Assembly: GCA_002310215.1 (NCBI GenBank)
Contig: DBYR01000021.1
Location: 118,682-182,681 of the forward strand
From: Bacteroidales bacterium UBA1181
Lineage (GTDB): Bacteria; Bacteroidota; Bacteroidia; Bacteroidales; Paludibacteraceae
DNA length: 64,000 bases
Reading direction: 5' to 3'
This document shows, one piece after another, positions 42,677-50,801 of the stretch (position 1 is the first letter of the stretch; each line of letters starts with the position of its first letter). The position numbers and the translations under genes were made by a program. The notes below the pieces were generated by a model. That model had not been told where the DNA came from. It ran no database searches and was given only the letters and a program-made list of their open reading frames with translations.

Positions 42677-44224
42677 ATGAAGAAGGATAGGATACTATGG
42701 GCTGACGATGAGATAGATTTGTTGAAGGCACACGTGCTTTTCCTTGAAGCGAAAGGGTACGAAGTGGTCTGTGTCAACAACGGGAAAGACGCGGTGCAAC
42801 GCTGCGAAGAGCAACACTTCGACATCATATTCCTCGACGAGAACATGCCTGGCATGAGCGGATTGGAAGCGCTCTCCCTCATCAAGGAAAAGGACACCAG
42901 CGTACCCGTCGTCATGATCACCAAAAGCGAAGAGGAAAACCTGATGGAGCAAGCCATCGGGAAAAAGATCGCGGATTACCTCATCAAACCCGTCAACCCT
43001 AACCAAATCCTCCTTTCCATCAAAAAGAACATCAACAAGACGGAGATTATTTCCTCCACCACCACAGACGACTACCGCACCGAGTTCACAAAGATCGGTT
43101 CGCTCATCAACGAGTCGTCCCAATTCAGCGATTGGGCGGATGTCTATAAGAAGCTGGTATATTGGGAAATCCAATTGGAGAATGCGGACCAGCAAATGCA
43201 GGAACTGCTTCGAATGCAGAAGGAAGAGGCCAACTCCACCTTCGTGAAATACATCAAAAAGAACTACGAAGATTGGTTCGACGCCGACGCCGAGCGCCCT
43301 ATGCTCAGCCACGAGCTATTCAAGAAACGCATCTTCCCTATCCTGGACAACGGAGAGAAAGTGTTCCTCATCGTATTGGACAATTTCCGGCTGGATCAAT
43401 GGAGGATCATCAAAGACCTGCTGGCCAATGATTTCGTCGTAGAGAACGAGGAGCTGTACAGCAGCATCCTACCGACGGCCACGCAATATGCGAGAAACGC
43501 CATCTTCGCCGGCCTGCTCCCCGCACAAATCAAGAAAATGTTCCCTCAATACTGGGTCGAAGAGGGAGACGACGAGGGGAAAAACATATACGAGAAGGAA
43601 CTGCTCCAGTCCCAAATAGATCGTTACAGGAAAAAATACACCTTCTCCTACCATAAAATCAACGACCCCGCCGCAGGAGAAAAACTCGTCGCGGAACTTC
43701 CGCAACACATCGGGAAACAACTGAACGTGGCAGTATACAACTTCGTGGACATGCTCTCGCACGCCCGCACAGACTCCAAGATGATCAGGGAACTCGCCTC
43801 CTCCGAAGCGGCCTATCGCTCGCTCACCAAATCGTGGTTCCAGCATTCGCCCATATTGGACCTCTTCAAGGCATTGGCCCAACAGGATGTAAAGATAATG
43901 ATCACGACCGACCACGGAACTATCCGTGCGGACAAGGCGATACGCGTGATCGGAGACAAGAACACCAACACGAACCTACGCTACAAAATCGGCAAGAACC
44001 TGGATTACAACCCCAAAGAGGTGATGGCCGTGAAACAGCCAGAGAAGATCGGACTACCTTCCATCAACGTCAGTTCGACCTATATATTCGCGGGGAACAA
44101 CGACTTCTTCGCCTACCCGAACAACTACAACTACTACGTATCCTACTACAAGAATACTTTCCAACACGGAGGCATCTCCATCGAGGAGATGATCATACCG
44201 CTCGTGACGTTACGCAGGAAATAG
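42677..44224 (+). CDS. porX: PorX, T9SS response regulator with PglZ domain
   Basis: PorX is the response regulator that, with the histidine kinase PorY, controls T9SS genes and activity. The 515 residues begin with a receiver domain: ILWADDEIDLL holds the acidic pocket, Asp54 in FLDENMPGM is the phosphoacceptor, and the KPVNP lysine follows. A helical linker (about 125-200) leads to a C-terminal PglZ/alkaline-phosphatase-like domain. That domain has VFLIVLDNFRLDQW (metal-binding D), ILPTATQYARNAIF (nucleophile T region) and MITTDHGTIRADK (D and H). No DNA-binding domain is present. porY is not in the window. The 3' end overlaps the opposite BadF gene by 15 bases. Confidence 0.95.
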   Translation: MKKDRILWADDEIDLLKAHVLFLEAKGYEVVCVNNGKDAVQRCEEQHFDIIFLDENMPGMSGLEALSLIKEKDTSVPVVMITKSEEENLMEQAIGKKIADYLIKPVNPNQILLSIKKNINKTEIISSTTTDDYRTEFTKIGSLINESSQFSDWADVYKKLVYWEIQLENADQQMQELLRMQKEEANSTFVKYIKKNYEDWFDADAERPMLSHELFKKRIFPILDNGEKVFLIVLDNFRLDQWRIIKDLLANDFVVENEELYSSILPTATQYARNAIFAGLLPAQIKKMFPQYWVEEGDDEGKNIYEKELLQSQIDRYRKKYTFSYHKINDPAAGEKLVAELPQHIGKQLNVAVYNFVDMLSHARTDSKMIRELASSEAAYRSLTKSWFQHSPILDLFKALAQQDVKIMITTDHGTIRADKAIRVIGDKNTNTNLRYKIGKNLDYNPKEVMAVKQPEKIGLPSINVSSTYIFAGNNDFFAYPNNYNYYVSYYKNTFQHGGISIEEMIIPLVTLRRK

Positions 44225-45055
44225 TTTCGCCCTGTGATAGGCGACCAACGCTTCCATAGGACGTCCCACAACCGTACGAACGGCATAACCGTACCGGTCC
44301 GCCACTTCACGCAGGATGTCCGAGAGATGGAAGGCTACAGAGCCCACGAAACCTACAGACCGCACATCGGAAGGGTATTGCAAAATATTACGTTCGAAAA
44401 AGGAGGAGAAAGAGTGTTCCACCACCCCCCTACAATAAGCCATATCGATATTCTCCGCCAAGAAACGAGAGAACGTCGCCAAGAAACGGTTCGGGAACTG
44501 ATCCTTGTACACCCGACGGATAATCGTCTGATAATCCAAACCACACCACTTCCAGAAACGTTCACTCACATCAGCGGGAGCACATCCCTTCAGGACATCC
44601 CCGACCAAAGCCTTGCCCAAGACCGCCCCACTCCCCTCGTCGCCCAACACATACCCCAAAGGGGACACATTCCGCACAATACGGGAGCCGTCATAATAGC
44701 ACGAATTAGATCCAGTACCTAAAATACATGCGATTCCAGACGCATCGCCCAATGTGGCACGGCACGCTGCATACAAGTCACTGTGCGCCTCAACAACAGC
44801 GTTCGGGAAAAGAGCGGAAAGCATATCCATGAAAAGCGGCTCATAATCCGCCACACATCCCGCCCCGTAATAAAAGACAAAGCCAATGTCCGACGGAGAA
44901 GCCAACGCACACGCACGCCCCAACTCCCCACGGATAACCTCCGCATCCATGAAAAAAGGGTTGATGCCCGACAACTCAAGGGAACGCATCTCACCTCCCT
45001 CCGAAACCAAACAGACATCCGTCTTGGTGGAACCCGCATCAAAAATCAAAAACAT
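44210..45055 (-). CDS. BadF/BadG-family ATPase (N-acetylglucosamine-kinase-like)
   Basis: A 281-residue ASKHA-fold protein. It shows the phosphate-1 loop FDAGSTKTDVCLV (residues about 4-16), the connecting GIACILGTGSNSCYYDG (phosphate 2) and GYVLGDEGSGAVLGKALV. Relatives include eukaryotic N-acetylglucosamine kinase and the BadF/BcrA ATPases. In Bacteroidales, stand-alone copies of this size are usually taken to be sugar kinases, possibly for cell-wall amino sugars. The substrate is inferred only. It is convergent with porX, overlapping by 15 bases. Confidence 0.85.
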   Translation of the reverse strand: MFLIFDAGSTKTDVCLVSEGGEMRSLELSGINPFFMDAEVIRGELGRACALASPSDIGFVFYYGAGCVADYEPLFMDMLSALFPNAVVEAHSDLYAACRATLGDASGIACILGTGSNSCYYDGSRIVRNVSPLGYVLGDEGSGAVLGKALVGDVLKGCAPADVSERFWKWCGLDYQTIIRRVYKDQFPNRFLATFSRFLAENIDMAYCRGVVEHSFSSFFERNILQYPSDVRSVGFVGSVAFHLSDILREVADRYGYAVRTVVGRPMEALVAYHRAKLFPA

Positions 45056-45077
45056 ATATACAAGTATTGGTCATCCA

Positions 45078-45085
45078 CAAATGTA
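45078..45085 (-). promoter_or_regulatory. -7 box for the BadF-family gene
   Basis: TACATTTG on the minus strand, 22 bases before the start codon. A TTTG at 45102-45105 (minus) lies 16 bases further up, somewhat close for a -33 box. Confidence 0.45.
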
Positions 45086-45204
45086 CGGAAAATTATCATG
45101 TCAAATCACACTAATCGTACGAAATGAACCACCTTTCACCATGGGAAAAGCATTCTTACTCTGAAAAATAGCACACAATAGGAAGGAGAGAACAAAAAAA
45201 AATA

Positions 45205-45212
45205 TAACTTTG
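45205..45212 (+). promoter_or_regulatory. -7 box for the PepSY-like gene pair
   Basis: TAACTTTG lies 26 bases before the ATG at 45239. The spacing is right for transcription start and ribosome binding (aaaggacagg). The -33 region is purine-rich with no TTTG. Confidence 0.5.
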
Positions 45213-45238
45213 AACAAATAAACATAAAAGGACAGGAT

Positions 45239-46063
45239 ATGAGAACATATATGGTAAAAGCACTGCTTATCGGAGCAGTTTGTTCAGGGCTAATCGCCTG
45301 TAGCAACGTCGGAGACACCCAACTACCTAAAACCGCGGAGCAATTCCTCTCGGAACATTACAGCGACGTGCCCGTATCTCAAATCATGGACACCATCACG
45401 CAGATGGGCTATACAGCCATCTTAGAGAACGGGACGGAGATCGACTTCGACGAAACGGGCGAGTGGGAGGAGATCAACTTCAAGAGGAACGAGGTGCCAG
45501 CCTCCATCTACCAAATACTTCCCAGCAACATGTCCTCTTACCTGAAAGAGAACTATGCGAACGCAAGCATACGGAAAATCACGAAAAAGAACTACGGCAG
45601 AAACAAAATCATCTATAGGGTCACCTTCAACAAGCCGAACAAGATAGAGATATGCTTCACCAAAGATGGGACAATCATCAGCAATGACCCTGAGGGGAAA
45701 CGCATTCCTTCCGTCGCGAGGAATCTCATCAGCCAATTCGAAGGCACGGAAGTATCAACCATCTACGTGGACGTCGACGGAGACATCGAAGTGGAATTGG
45801 ACGACAAGACAGAAATAGAATTCGACAGGAAAGGGAACTGGTACAGCGTGAAGACCAAGAACAAGGCGATGCCCGACAATTTCCTGAAGCAACTCCCTAA
45901 TGCGATGATCAAGTATGTGACGAAAAAACATCCCGACCAATTCATCCGAAGGGTAGAGAAAAAAAGTTACGGATACCGCATCAGGCTGAACAAACCGAAC
46001 GACATCGAATTAAGTTTCACTAAGACCGGAATCCTCATCAGCGAGGAATCCGAAAACGAGTAA
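45239..46063 (+). CDS. Lipoprotein with duplicated PepSY-like modules
   Basis: A 274-residue lipoprotein; the lipobox GLIACS puts the lipid cysteine near residue 21. Two modules of about 110 residues follow and are clearly related to each other. Each has an ENGTEIDFDETGEWEEI- or DDKTEIEFDRKGNWYSV-type hairpin, then a helix after a proline (LPSNMSSYLKENY; LPNAMIKYVTKKH). Each ends in NKPNKIEICFTKDGTIIS or NKPNDIELSFTKTGILIS. This is the PepSY-like (beta-lactamase-inhibitor-like) fold common in Bacteroidetes periplasmic proteins. The partner SUMF1-family gene starts four bases after the stop. Confidence 0.82.
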   Translation: MRTYMVKALLIGAVCSGLIACSNVGDTQLPKTAEQFLSEHYSDVPVSQIMDTITQMGYTAILENGTEIDFDETGEWEEINFKRNEVPASIYQILPSNMSSYLKENYANASIRKITKKNYGRNKIIYRVTFNKPNKIEICFTKDGTIISNDPEGKRIPSVARNLISQFEGTEVSTIYVDVDGDIEVELDDKTEIEFDRKGNWYSVKTKNKAMPDNFLKQLPNAMIKYVTKKHPDQFIRRVEKKSYGYRIRLNKPNDIELSFTKTGILISEESENE

Positions 46064-46067
46064 CGAC

Positions 46068-46937
46068 ATGAAGAAACAAATAGTTGCGACACTGATATTG
46101 GCGGCATTCTCCCTAAGCGGAGTCTATGCGGCGGGCAAGAAGGCAAGCAAAGAACAAGCGCCCCAAGCCAAGCAACAGACAAGCGCCTATAGGGAAGACC
46201 AAATCGCGAGGAAGAAAGCGATACTGAACTTCAAGACGGTCTTCGTGGAGGGCGGTTCATTCACCATGGGCTGCACAGCGGAACAGGAGGCGGAATGCTT
46301 CAAACCCGAAAAACCCGCACATCCTGTATTCGTGAGAAGCTTCGCCATCTGCAAATACTGCGTCACGCAAAGACAATGGGTGGAGGTGATGGGCAAGAAC
46401 CCGAGCGAAATACTCATGGAGAGCGGTCCGGTCACCAACATATCATGGGATGACGCACAGAAATTCATCAAAAGGCTCAACGACTTCTTAGGGACAAGCT
46501 ACCGCCTCCCGACTGAGGCGGAATGGGAGTTCGCCGCACGAGGAGGCATCTATTCTGAAAGCAAAAAATATAGTGGCGGAGACGAAATCAACATGGTCGG
46601 ATGGTACAAAGATAACGCTGGGGAACTTCGTCCGAACGGCAAACGAAAGGGCAACGAAATAGGCCTCTTCGACATGAGCGGCAACGTCTGGGAATGGTGC
46701 TCCGACTGGTACGGTCCCTACCCGACCGACACGGAAACCGAGCAAATCAACCCGGAGGGCGCTCCCGAGGGGAAAGAGCGTGTCGTCAGGGGCGGTTACT
46801 TCGAAGGTCCCGCCATCTTCTGCCGCGTCTCCTGCCGAAACAAGAGCGAACCGAACTACGCCTCCAGCATCATCGGTCTACGCTTGGCGACCGACTTCAC
46901 AGACAATGCGGAGAAACCAAGCGAGATGGAGCCTTGA
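46068..46937 (+). CDS. Secreted SUMF1/FGE-family protein
   Basis: A 289-residue protein with an N-terminal signal peptide (residues 1-22, ending VYAAG). Its domain belongs to the formylglycine-generating-enzyme family: VFVEGGSFTMGCTAEQ, YCVTQRQWVEVMG, ITN-WDDA-like VTNISWDDAQKFI, SYRLPTEAEWEFAARGG, GLFDMSGNVWEWCSDW, VVRGGYFEGPAIF and IIGLRLA. Near the C-terminus it has FCRVSCR, a C-x3-C pair instead of the C-x4-C of true formylglycine-generating enzymes. A sulfatase-activating role is therefore doubtful. T9SS GldJ/GldK share this fold, but this protein lacks their insertions and a lipobox. It is co-transcribed with the PepSY-like lipoprotein. Confidence 0.85.
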   Translation: MKKQIVATLILAAFSLSGVYAAGKKASKEQAPQAKQQTSAYREDQIARKKAILNFKTVFVEGGSFTMGCTAEQEAECFKPEKPAHPVFVRSFAICKYCVTQRQWVEVMGKNPSEILMESGPVTNISWDDAQKFIKRLNDFLGTSYRLPTEAEWEFAARGGIYSESKKYSGGDEINMVGWYKDNAGELRPNGKRKGNEIGLFDMSGNVWEWCSDWYGPYPTDTETEQINPEGAPEGKERVVRGGYFEGPAIFCRVSCRNKSEPNYASSIIGLRLATDFTDNAEKPSEMEP

Positions 46938-46968
46938 TCCAACCGCCAGCCTATAGGGCTAAGATGTC

Positions 46969-46976
46969 TACTTTTG
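46969..46976 (+). promoter_or_regulatory. -7 box for purE
   Basis: TACTTTTG matches TAnnTTTG and lies 56 bases before the purE ATG. No good -33 box is visible. Confidence 0.5.
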
Positions 46977-47032
46977 TTCATGGATTAATCGAACAAACGT
47001 TTTATACAAACATAACAGCTAAACATAAGAAA

Positions 47033-47539
47033 ATGAACGCATTGGTTAGCATCATCATGGGCAGCACCTCCGACCTTCCGGTCATGGAGAAAGCCGCCAA
47101 ATTCCTGGACGACATGGAAGTGCCATTCGAAATGAACGCGCTCTCCGCCCATAGGACACCCGACGAGGTGGAAGAATTCGCCCGTTCCGCCAAAGGAAGA
47201 GGCATAAAAGTGATCATCGCAGGTGCAGGAATGGCCGCCGCATTGCCGGGCGTCATCGCCGCCAGCACGACGTTGCCCGTCATCGGAGTGCCAATCAAGG
47301 GCATGCTGGACGGACTGGACGCCATGCTCTCCATCATCCAGATGCCTCCGGGAATACCTGTGGCGACAATGGGCGTGAACGGTGCGCAGAACGCCGCCAT
47401 ATTGGCCGTCGAGATGATGGCGCTCAGCGACAAGAACTTGGCAGACAAGCTCGCGAAGTACAAGGAAGGCCTGAAGGAGAAAATCGTGAAGGCGAACTCC
47501 GAACTCGCGGAGGTGAAATATAACTTCAAAACGAACTAA
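47033..47539 (+). CDS. purE: N5-carboxyaminoimidazole ribonucleotide mutase
   Basis: PurE class I moves the carboxyl group of N5-CAIR to give CAIR in purine synthesis. The 168 residues have family length. They contain IIMGSTSDLPVMEKA (about 7-21), the SAHRTPD loop (about 39-45), GAGMAAALPGVIAA and GVPIKG-LDGLDAMLSI-QMPPGIPVAT. I use the ATG at 47033; the reading frame stays open further upstream, but that part overlaps the SUMF1 gene and has no family similarity. folK starts 12 bases downstream. Confidence 0.96.
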   Translation: MNALVSIIMGSTSDLPVMEKAAKFLDDMEVPFEMNALSAHRTPDEVEEFARSAKGRGIKVIIAGAGMAAALPGVIAASTTLPVIGVPIKGMLDGLDAMLSIIQMPPGIPVATMGVNGAQNAAILAVEMMALSDKNLADKLAKYKEGLKEKIVKANSELAEVKYNFKTN

Positions 47540-47551
47540 GGATTCCCCCAC

Positions 47552-48037
47552 ATGGCAACCGTCTATCTCGGGCTCGGCACCAATATCGGAGACAAAAAGA
47601 AGAACATCACGGATGCGACGATCATCATCGGATCCGTGATGGGCAACCTGCGCATATTGTCCTCCCTATACGAGACGGAGCCATGGGGCTATGAGTCCCC
47701 CAACACCTTCCTGAACGCCGTCATCCAGATAGAGACGGAGATTGAGCCCCAGAAATGCCTGGACATCGCCAAGGCCATCGAGCGGGAGATGGGAAGGGTA
47801 CACACCAAGGAGGGGTACGAAGACCGAATCATCGATGTCGACATCCTCTTCTACGACGACATAATCTACCATGGCGATAACCTCACAATCCCCCACCCAC
47901 TCATCGAACAAAGGGACTTCGTTTTACGTCCCATGGCGGAGATCGCACCCGAATTCAAACACCCTGTTTCAGGAGAGACCATGAAAAAATTACTGCAAAA
48001 ATTAAATGAAAAATCGGGGAAAAGTTTGGATGTGTGA
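47552..48037 (+). CDS. folK: HPPK, 6-hydroxymethyl-dihydropterin pyrophosphokinase
   Basis: FolK transfers pyrophosphate from ATP to 6-hydroxymethyl-7,8-dihydropterin, the step just before FolP. The 161 residues show VYLGLGTNIGDKKKNI, YETEPWGYESPNTFLNAV (pterin-binding), IEREMGRVHTKEGYEDRIIDVDILFYDD (ATP/Mg binding with the DxD pair) and IPHPLIEQRDFVLRPMAEIAPE. It lies directly after purE. Its partner folP is at 14954. Confidence 0.96.
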   Translation: MATVYLGLGTNIGDKKKNITDATIIIGSVMGNLRILSSLYETEPWGYESPNTFLNAVIQIETEIEPQKCLDIAKAIEREMGRVHTKEGYEDRIIDVDILFYDDIIYHGDNLTIPHPLIEQRDFVLRPMAEIAPEFKHPVSGETMKKLLQKLNEKSGKSLDV

Positions 48038-48054
48038 AAATTTGTATATTTTTG
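48025..48054 (+). promoter_or_regulatory. Promoter of the GH43-CBM6 gene
   Basis: TTTG (48025-48028), an 18-base spacer and TATTTTTG (48047-48054) give a good Bacteroidetes promoter at the very end of folK. The predicted leader to the ATG at 48288 is about 225 bases. A second -7-like box, TACTTTTG, is at 48221-48228. Confidence 0.6.
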
Positions 48055-48136
48055 TGGCAGAAGAATTTCAATTAAAAAAACGAGTGATTCGCAGCATTTT
48101 AGAATTAATTCATTGAAATGCAACACTTTTAAGGTA

Positions 48137-48200
48137 CTGTGAATTGAAAAGGGATGGATTTGTGAAAAAAAAATCCTATTATTTGAATTTTAATTCACAG
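48137..48200 (+). other. Nested inverted repeat in the leader of the xylan locus
   Basis: ctgtgaatt (48137-48145) and aattcacag (48192-48200) are perfect inverted copies. Inside them ggattt (48156-48161) pairs with aaatcc (48171-48176). It could be an operator or a folded leader RNA between the promoter and the GH43 start codon. Confidence 0.5.
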
Positions 48201-48287
48201 AGATATGTAGTTTTCATGAATACTTTTGTACCGATGACTAATGTGTCATCAGGGGGAAAAGAGAACAGAAATTTAAAACCATACGTC

Positions 48288-50771
48288 ATGAAGAACACAT
48301 TTCAAAACTTACTCGGCAAAGGTGTTGTAGCATGCGCTTGTGTAGCCATGTCAGCTAATATATTTGCCCAAAACGCAAACCCTGAAAGTTATTTCAGCGG
48401 AGTGCGCGCAGCATCTGGATACAAACCACAATCCGACCATAACCCGTTGATGACGCAACGATATGGCGCGGACCCATACGCAATGGTCTATGACGACGAG
48501 GTGTTCGTCTACATGACCAGCGATAACTTCAAATACAGCGGTAACAGCATCGTGACAAACTCATACGAACAGATCCATACGATCAACTGTATCTCCTCCA
48601 AGGATATGGTCAACTGGACCGACCATGGTGTCATGGCTGTCGCCGGAAGCTCGGGCGCTGCCAGATGGGCGAACTGCTCATGGGCACCTACCGCCATGCA
48701 CGCCAAAGTAAAGGTGAAGGAGAATGGCAAGGAGGTGGAAAAAGAGAAATTCTTCCTCTACTTCGCCAACAACGGTAGCGGTATCGGTGTTGTCACCAGC
48801 GACACGCCTTACGGGCCTTGGACGGACCCTATCGGAGCCGAACTGGTCTCCAGCCGTACGCCAACCTGCAACACGGTGACGTGGCTCTTCGATCCGGCCG
48901 TCCTCATGGACGACGACGGAACCGCCTACCTCTACTTCGGTGGAGGTGTGCCTAAAGGGAAAGAGTCAGACCCGGGAACCGCACGTGTCGTGAAATTGGG
49001 CTCGAACTACACCAGTTTGGATGGAAATCCACAAGCCATCAATCCTCCTTACCTCTTCGAGGATGCTGGTGCGAACAAGGTGGGAAACACCTACGTGTAC
49101 AGCTATTGCTCCAACTGGGATTGCACAGGCAACCCTATGAGCAACGCGCAAATCTGCTACATGACCAGCAACAACCCGATGGGACCATTCACCTACAAGG
49201 GAATGTTCCTGCCTAACCATAGCGAGTTCTTCCAAGGCAGTGGCGGAAACAACCACCACGCCGCCTTCAAGTTCAAGGACAAGTGGTATATTGCCTACCA
49301 CGCATTGCTCCTCCAAATGAAGGATTCAAGGCTTGGAGGAAAAGACCTCGGCTACCGCTCCACCAACATCGATTACCTTTCGGTGGATGAGAGTACCGCA
49401 ACCTTCAACAAGGCGAAGGGAACCCGCTCCGGCGTGGATCAGGTCCAGTACGTGAACCCATTCGACAAAGTGGAGGCTGAGACCATGGCTTGGATGGCCG
49501 GAATCGACACGAAGAACGGTGGTTCCAATATGTTGGTGACCACGGGTGGCGCAGGAAACTGGACCGGTGTGGCCGGTGTGGACTTCGGCGAGGGCGCAAG
49601 CATCATTTCCGCTTACGTATCCTCCAAGAAAGAGGGTGCCATCAAGATCTGCAAAGGGAAAGTGGACGGAGATGTAATCGGTTATATTTCAGTACCTAAC
49701 ACCAACGGACAACTGCAAGAGGTGACCGCGACACTCACGAAAGCGATTTCGGGTGTCTCCGACATCTTCTTCATCTACTCAGGCGACTTCGAGTTCGACT
49801 ACTGGATGTGCAAGAAGGCTGACGTCTCCATCATCGCTTCGGAGAACAGCGTAGAGGCTCCAGCTATTATCTCACTGACCGTCAAGACGTCAGAGGAGGG
49901 AATCACAAAGACCGACTACTACTTAGGCGAAGAGCTGGTTGGTAGTGCGACAGAGGCTCCTTACACCTTCGAGTACGAGATCCCTGAGCCTGGAAAATAT
50001 GAGTTCCACGCTATCCTGACCAACAACGCGGGCAAGACATTCGAGTCGCCTACAGTGACGATCAGCGCACGTCTGGCGCAAGGTCCATACGAAGGCATCG
50101 CCCAGGAATTGCCAGGAAAAGTGGAGGCGGAGCGTTATGATGTCGGTGGCGCAGGCTATGCCTACGAAGACAACGAAGCCGAGAACCAAGGCGCTGAGAG
50201 CAGCAACTTCAGAACCGACGAAGGCGTAGACATAGACAGCAACGGCGAAGGCGGCTACGTATTAGGATGGACGGCCAAGGGCGAATGGATAGAATATACC
50301 GTCAACGTCAAATACACCGACACCTACACATGGGCGGCGAAGGTAGCCTCAGGCGCGAGCGGTTCCGCATTCAACATGAGCATGGACGGAAAGGACATCG
50401 CAGGCGGAACCATCGAAGTGCCTCAAGGGGAAGACTGGAAGACCTATTCGCTCGTGGAGGGTACAACCACCCAATTGGAGGAAGGAAAGCATATTCTGAA
50501 GATTGAGATAGAAGGAGACTACGCCAACATCGATTACATCGAGTTCAAGGCAGTCAACGAGCATGATGAGACAGGCATCTTTGTCGCGAAGAGCAATAAA
50601 GTTGTGAATGGCGAATATGAAGTATACTCAATGTTAGGGACCAAAATAGGTGTCTACGACATCTCTGGGACCACCATTGAGGACGGACTCAAGGCATACC
50701 AAGTCGCAAACGGATTATACGTGGTCCGCCAATTGGACGGTATGCGGTCTGAACTAATAATGCTTAAATGA
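48288..50771 (+). CDS. T9SS-exported GH43 glycosidase with CBM6 modules
   Basis: An 827-residue secreted enzyme. The signal peptide is residues 1-28 (ending NIFAQ). The GH43 five-blade propeller spans about 35-375: a likely base Asp in YGADPYAMVYDD (near 62), the pKa-modulating Asp in FDPAVLMDDDG (near 201) and the acid Glu in LFEDAGANKV (near 257). A CBM6-like beta sandwich follows (about 384-509), then an Ig-like domain (about 520-600), then a CBM6 (about 610-750, VEAERYD and GWTAKGEWIEYTV). The end is a T9SS sorting domain (about 755-827). Probable activity is xylosidase or arabinofuranosidase on arabinoxylan. I start at 48288, since the ATG at 48144 would put 48 residues before the signal peptide. 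Confidence 0.88.
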   Translation: MKNTFQNLLGKGVVACACVAMSANIFAQNANPESYFSGVRAASGYKPQSDHNPLMTQRYGADPYAMVYDDEVFVYMTSDNFKYSGNSIVTNSYEQIHTINCISSKDMVNWTDHGVMAVAGSSGAARWANCSWAPTAMHAKVKVKENGKEVEKEKFFLYFANNGSGIGVVTSDTPYGPWTDPIGAELVSSRTPTCNTVTWLFDPAVLMDDDGTAYLYFGGGVPKGKESDPGTARVVKLGSNYTSLDGNPQAINPPYLFEDAGANKVGNTYVYSYCSNWDCTGNPMSNAQICYMTSNNPMGPFTYKGMFLPNHSEFFQGSGGNNHHAAFKFKDKWYIAYHALLLQMKDSRLGGKDLGYRSTNIDYLSVDESTATFNKAKGTRSGVDQVQYVNPFDKVEAETMAWMAGIDTKNGGSNMLVTTGGAGNWTGVAGVDFGEGASIISAYVSSKKEGAIKICKGKVDGDVIGYISVPNTNGQLQEVTATLTKAISGVSDIFFIYSGDFEFDYWMCKKADVSIIASENSVEAPAIISLTVKTSEEGITKTDYYLGEELVGSATEAPYTFEYEIPEPGKYEFHAILTNNAGKTFESPTVTISARLAQGPYEGIAQELPGKVEAERYDVGGAGYAYEDNEAENQGAESSNFRTDEGVDIDSNGEGGYVLGWTAKGEWIEYTVNVKYTDTYTWAAKVASGASGSAFNMSMDGKDIAGGTIEVPQGEDWKTYSLVEGTTTQLEEGKHILKIEIEGDYANIDYIEFKAVNEHDETGIFVAKSNKVVNGEYEVYSMLGTKIGVYDISGTTIEDGLKAYQVANGLYVVRQLDGMRSELIMLK

Positions 50772-50801
50772 CCATTGAAATAACCACTAATACATTTTAT
50801 C

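Noticed and set aside
46694..47032. Upstream extension of the purE reading frame
   Set aside because: It overlaps the SUMF1-family gene in another frame and adds 113 residues unlike any PurE. The ATG at 47033 gives the exact family length.
48144..48287. Upstream extension of the GH43-CBM6 frame
   Set aside because: It would place 48 residues before a clean signal peptide and covers the inverted repeats of the leader.
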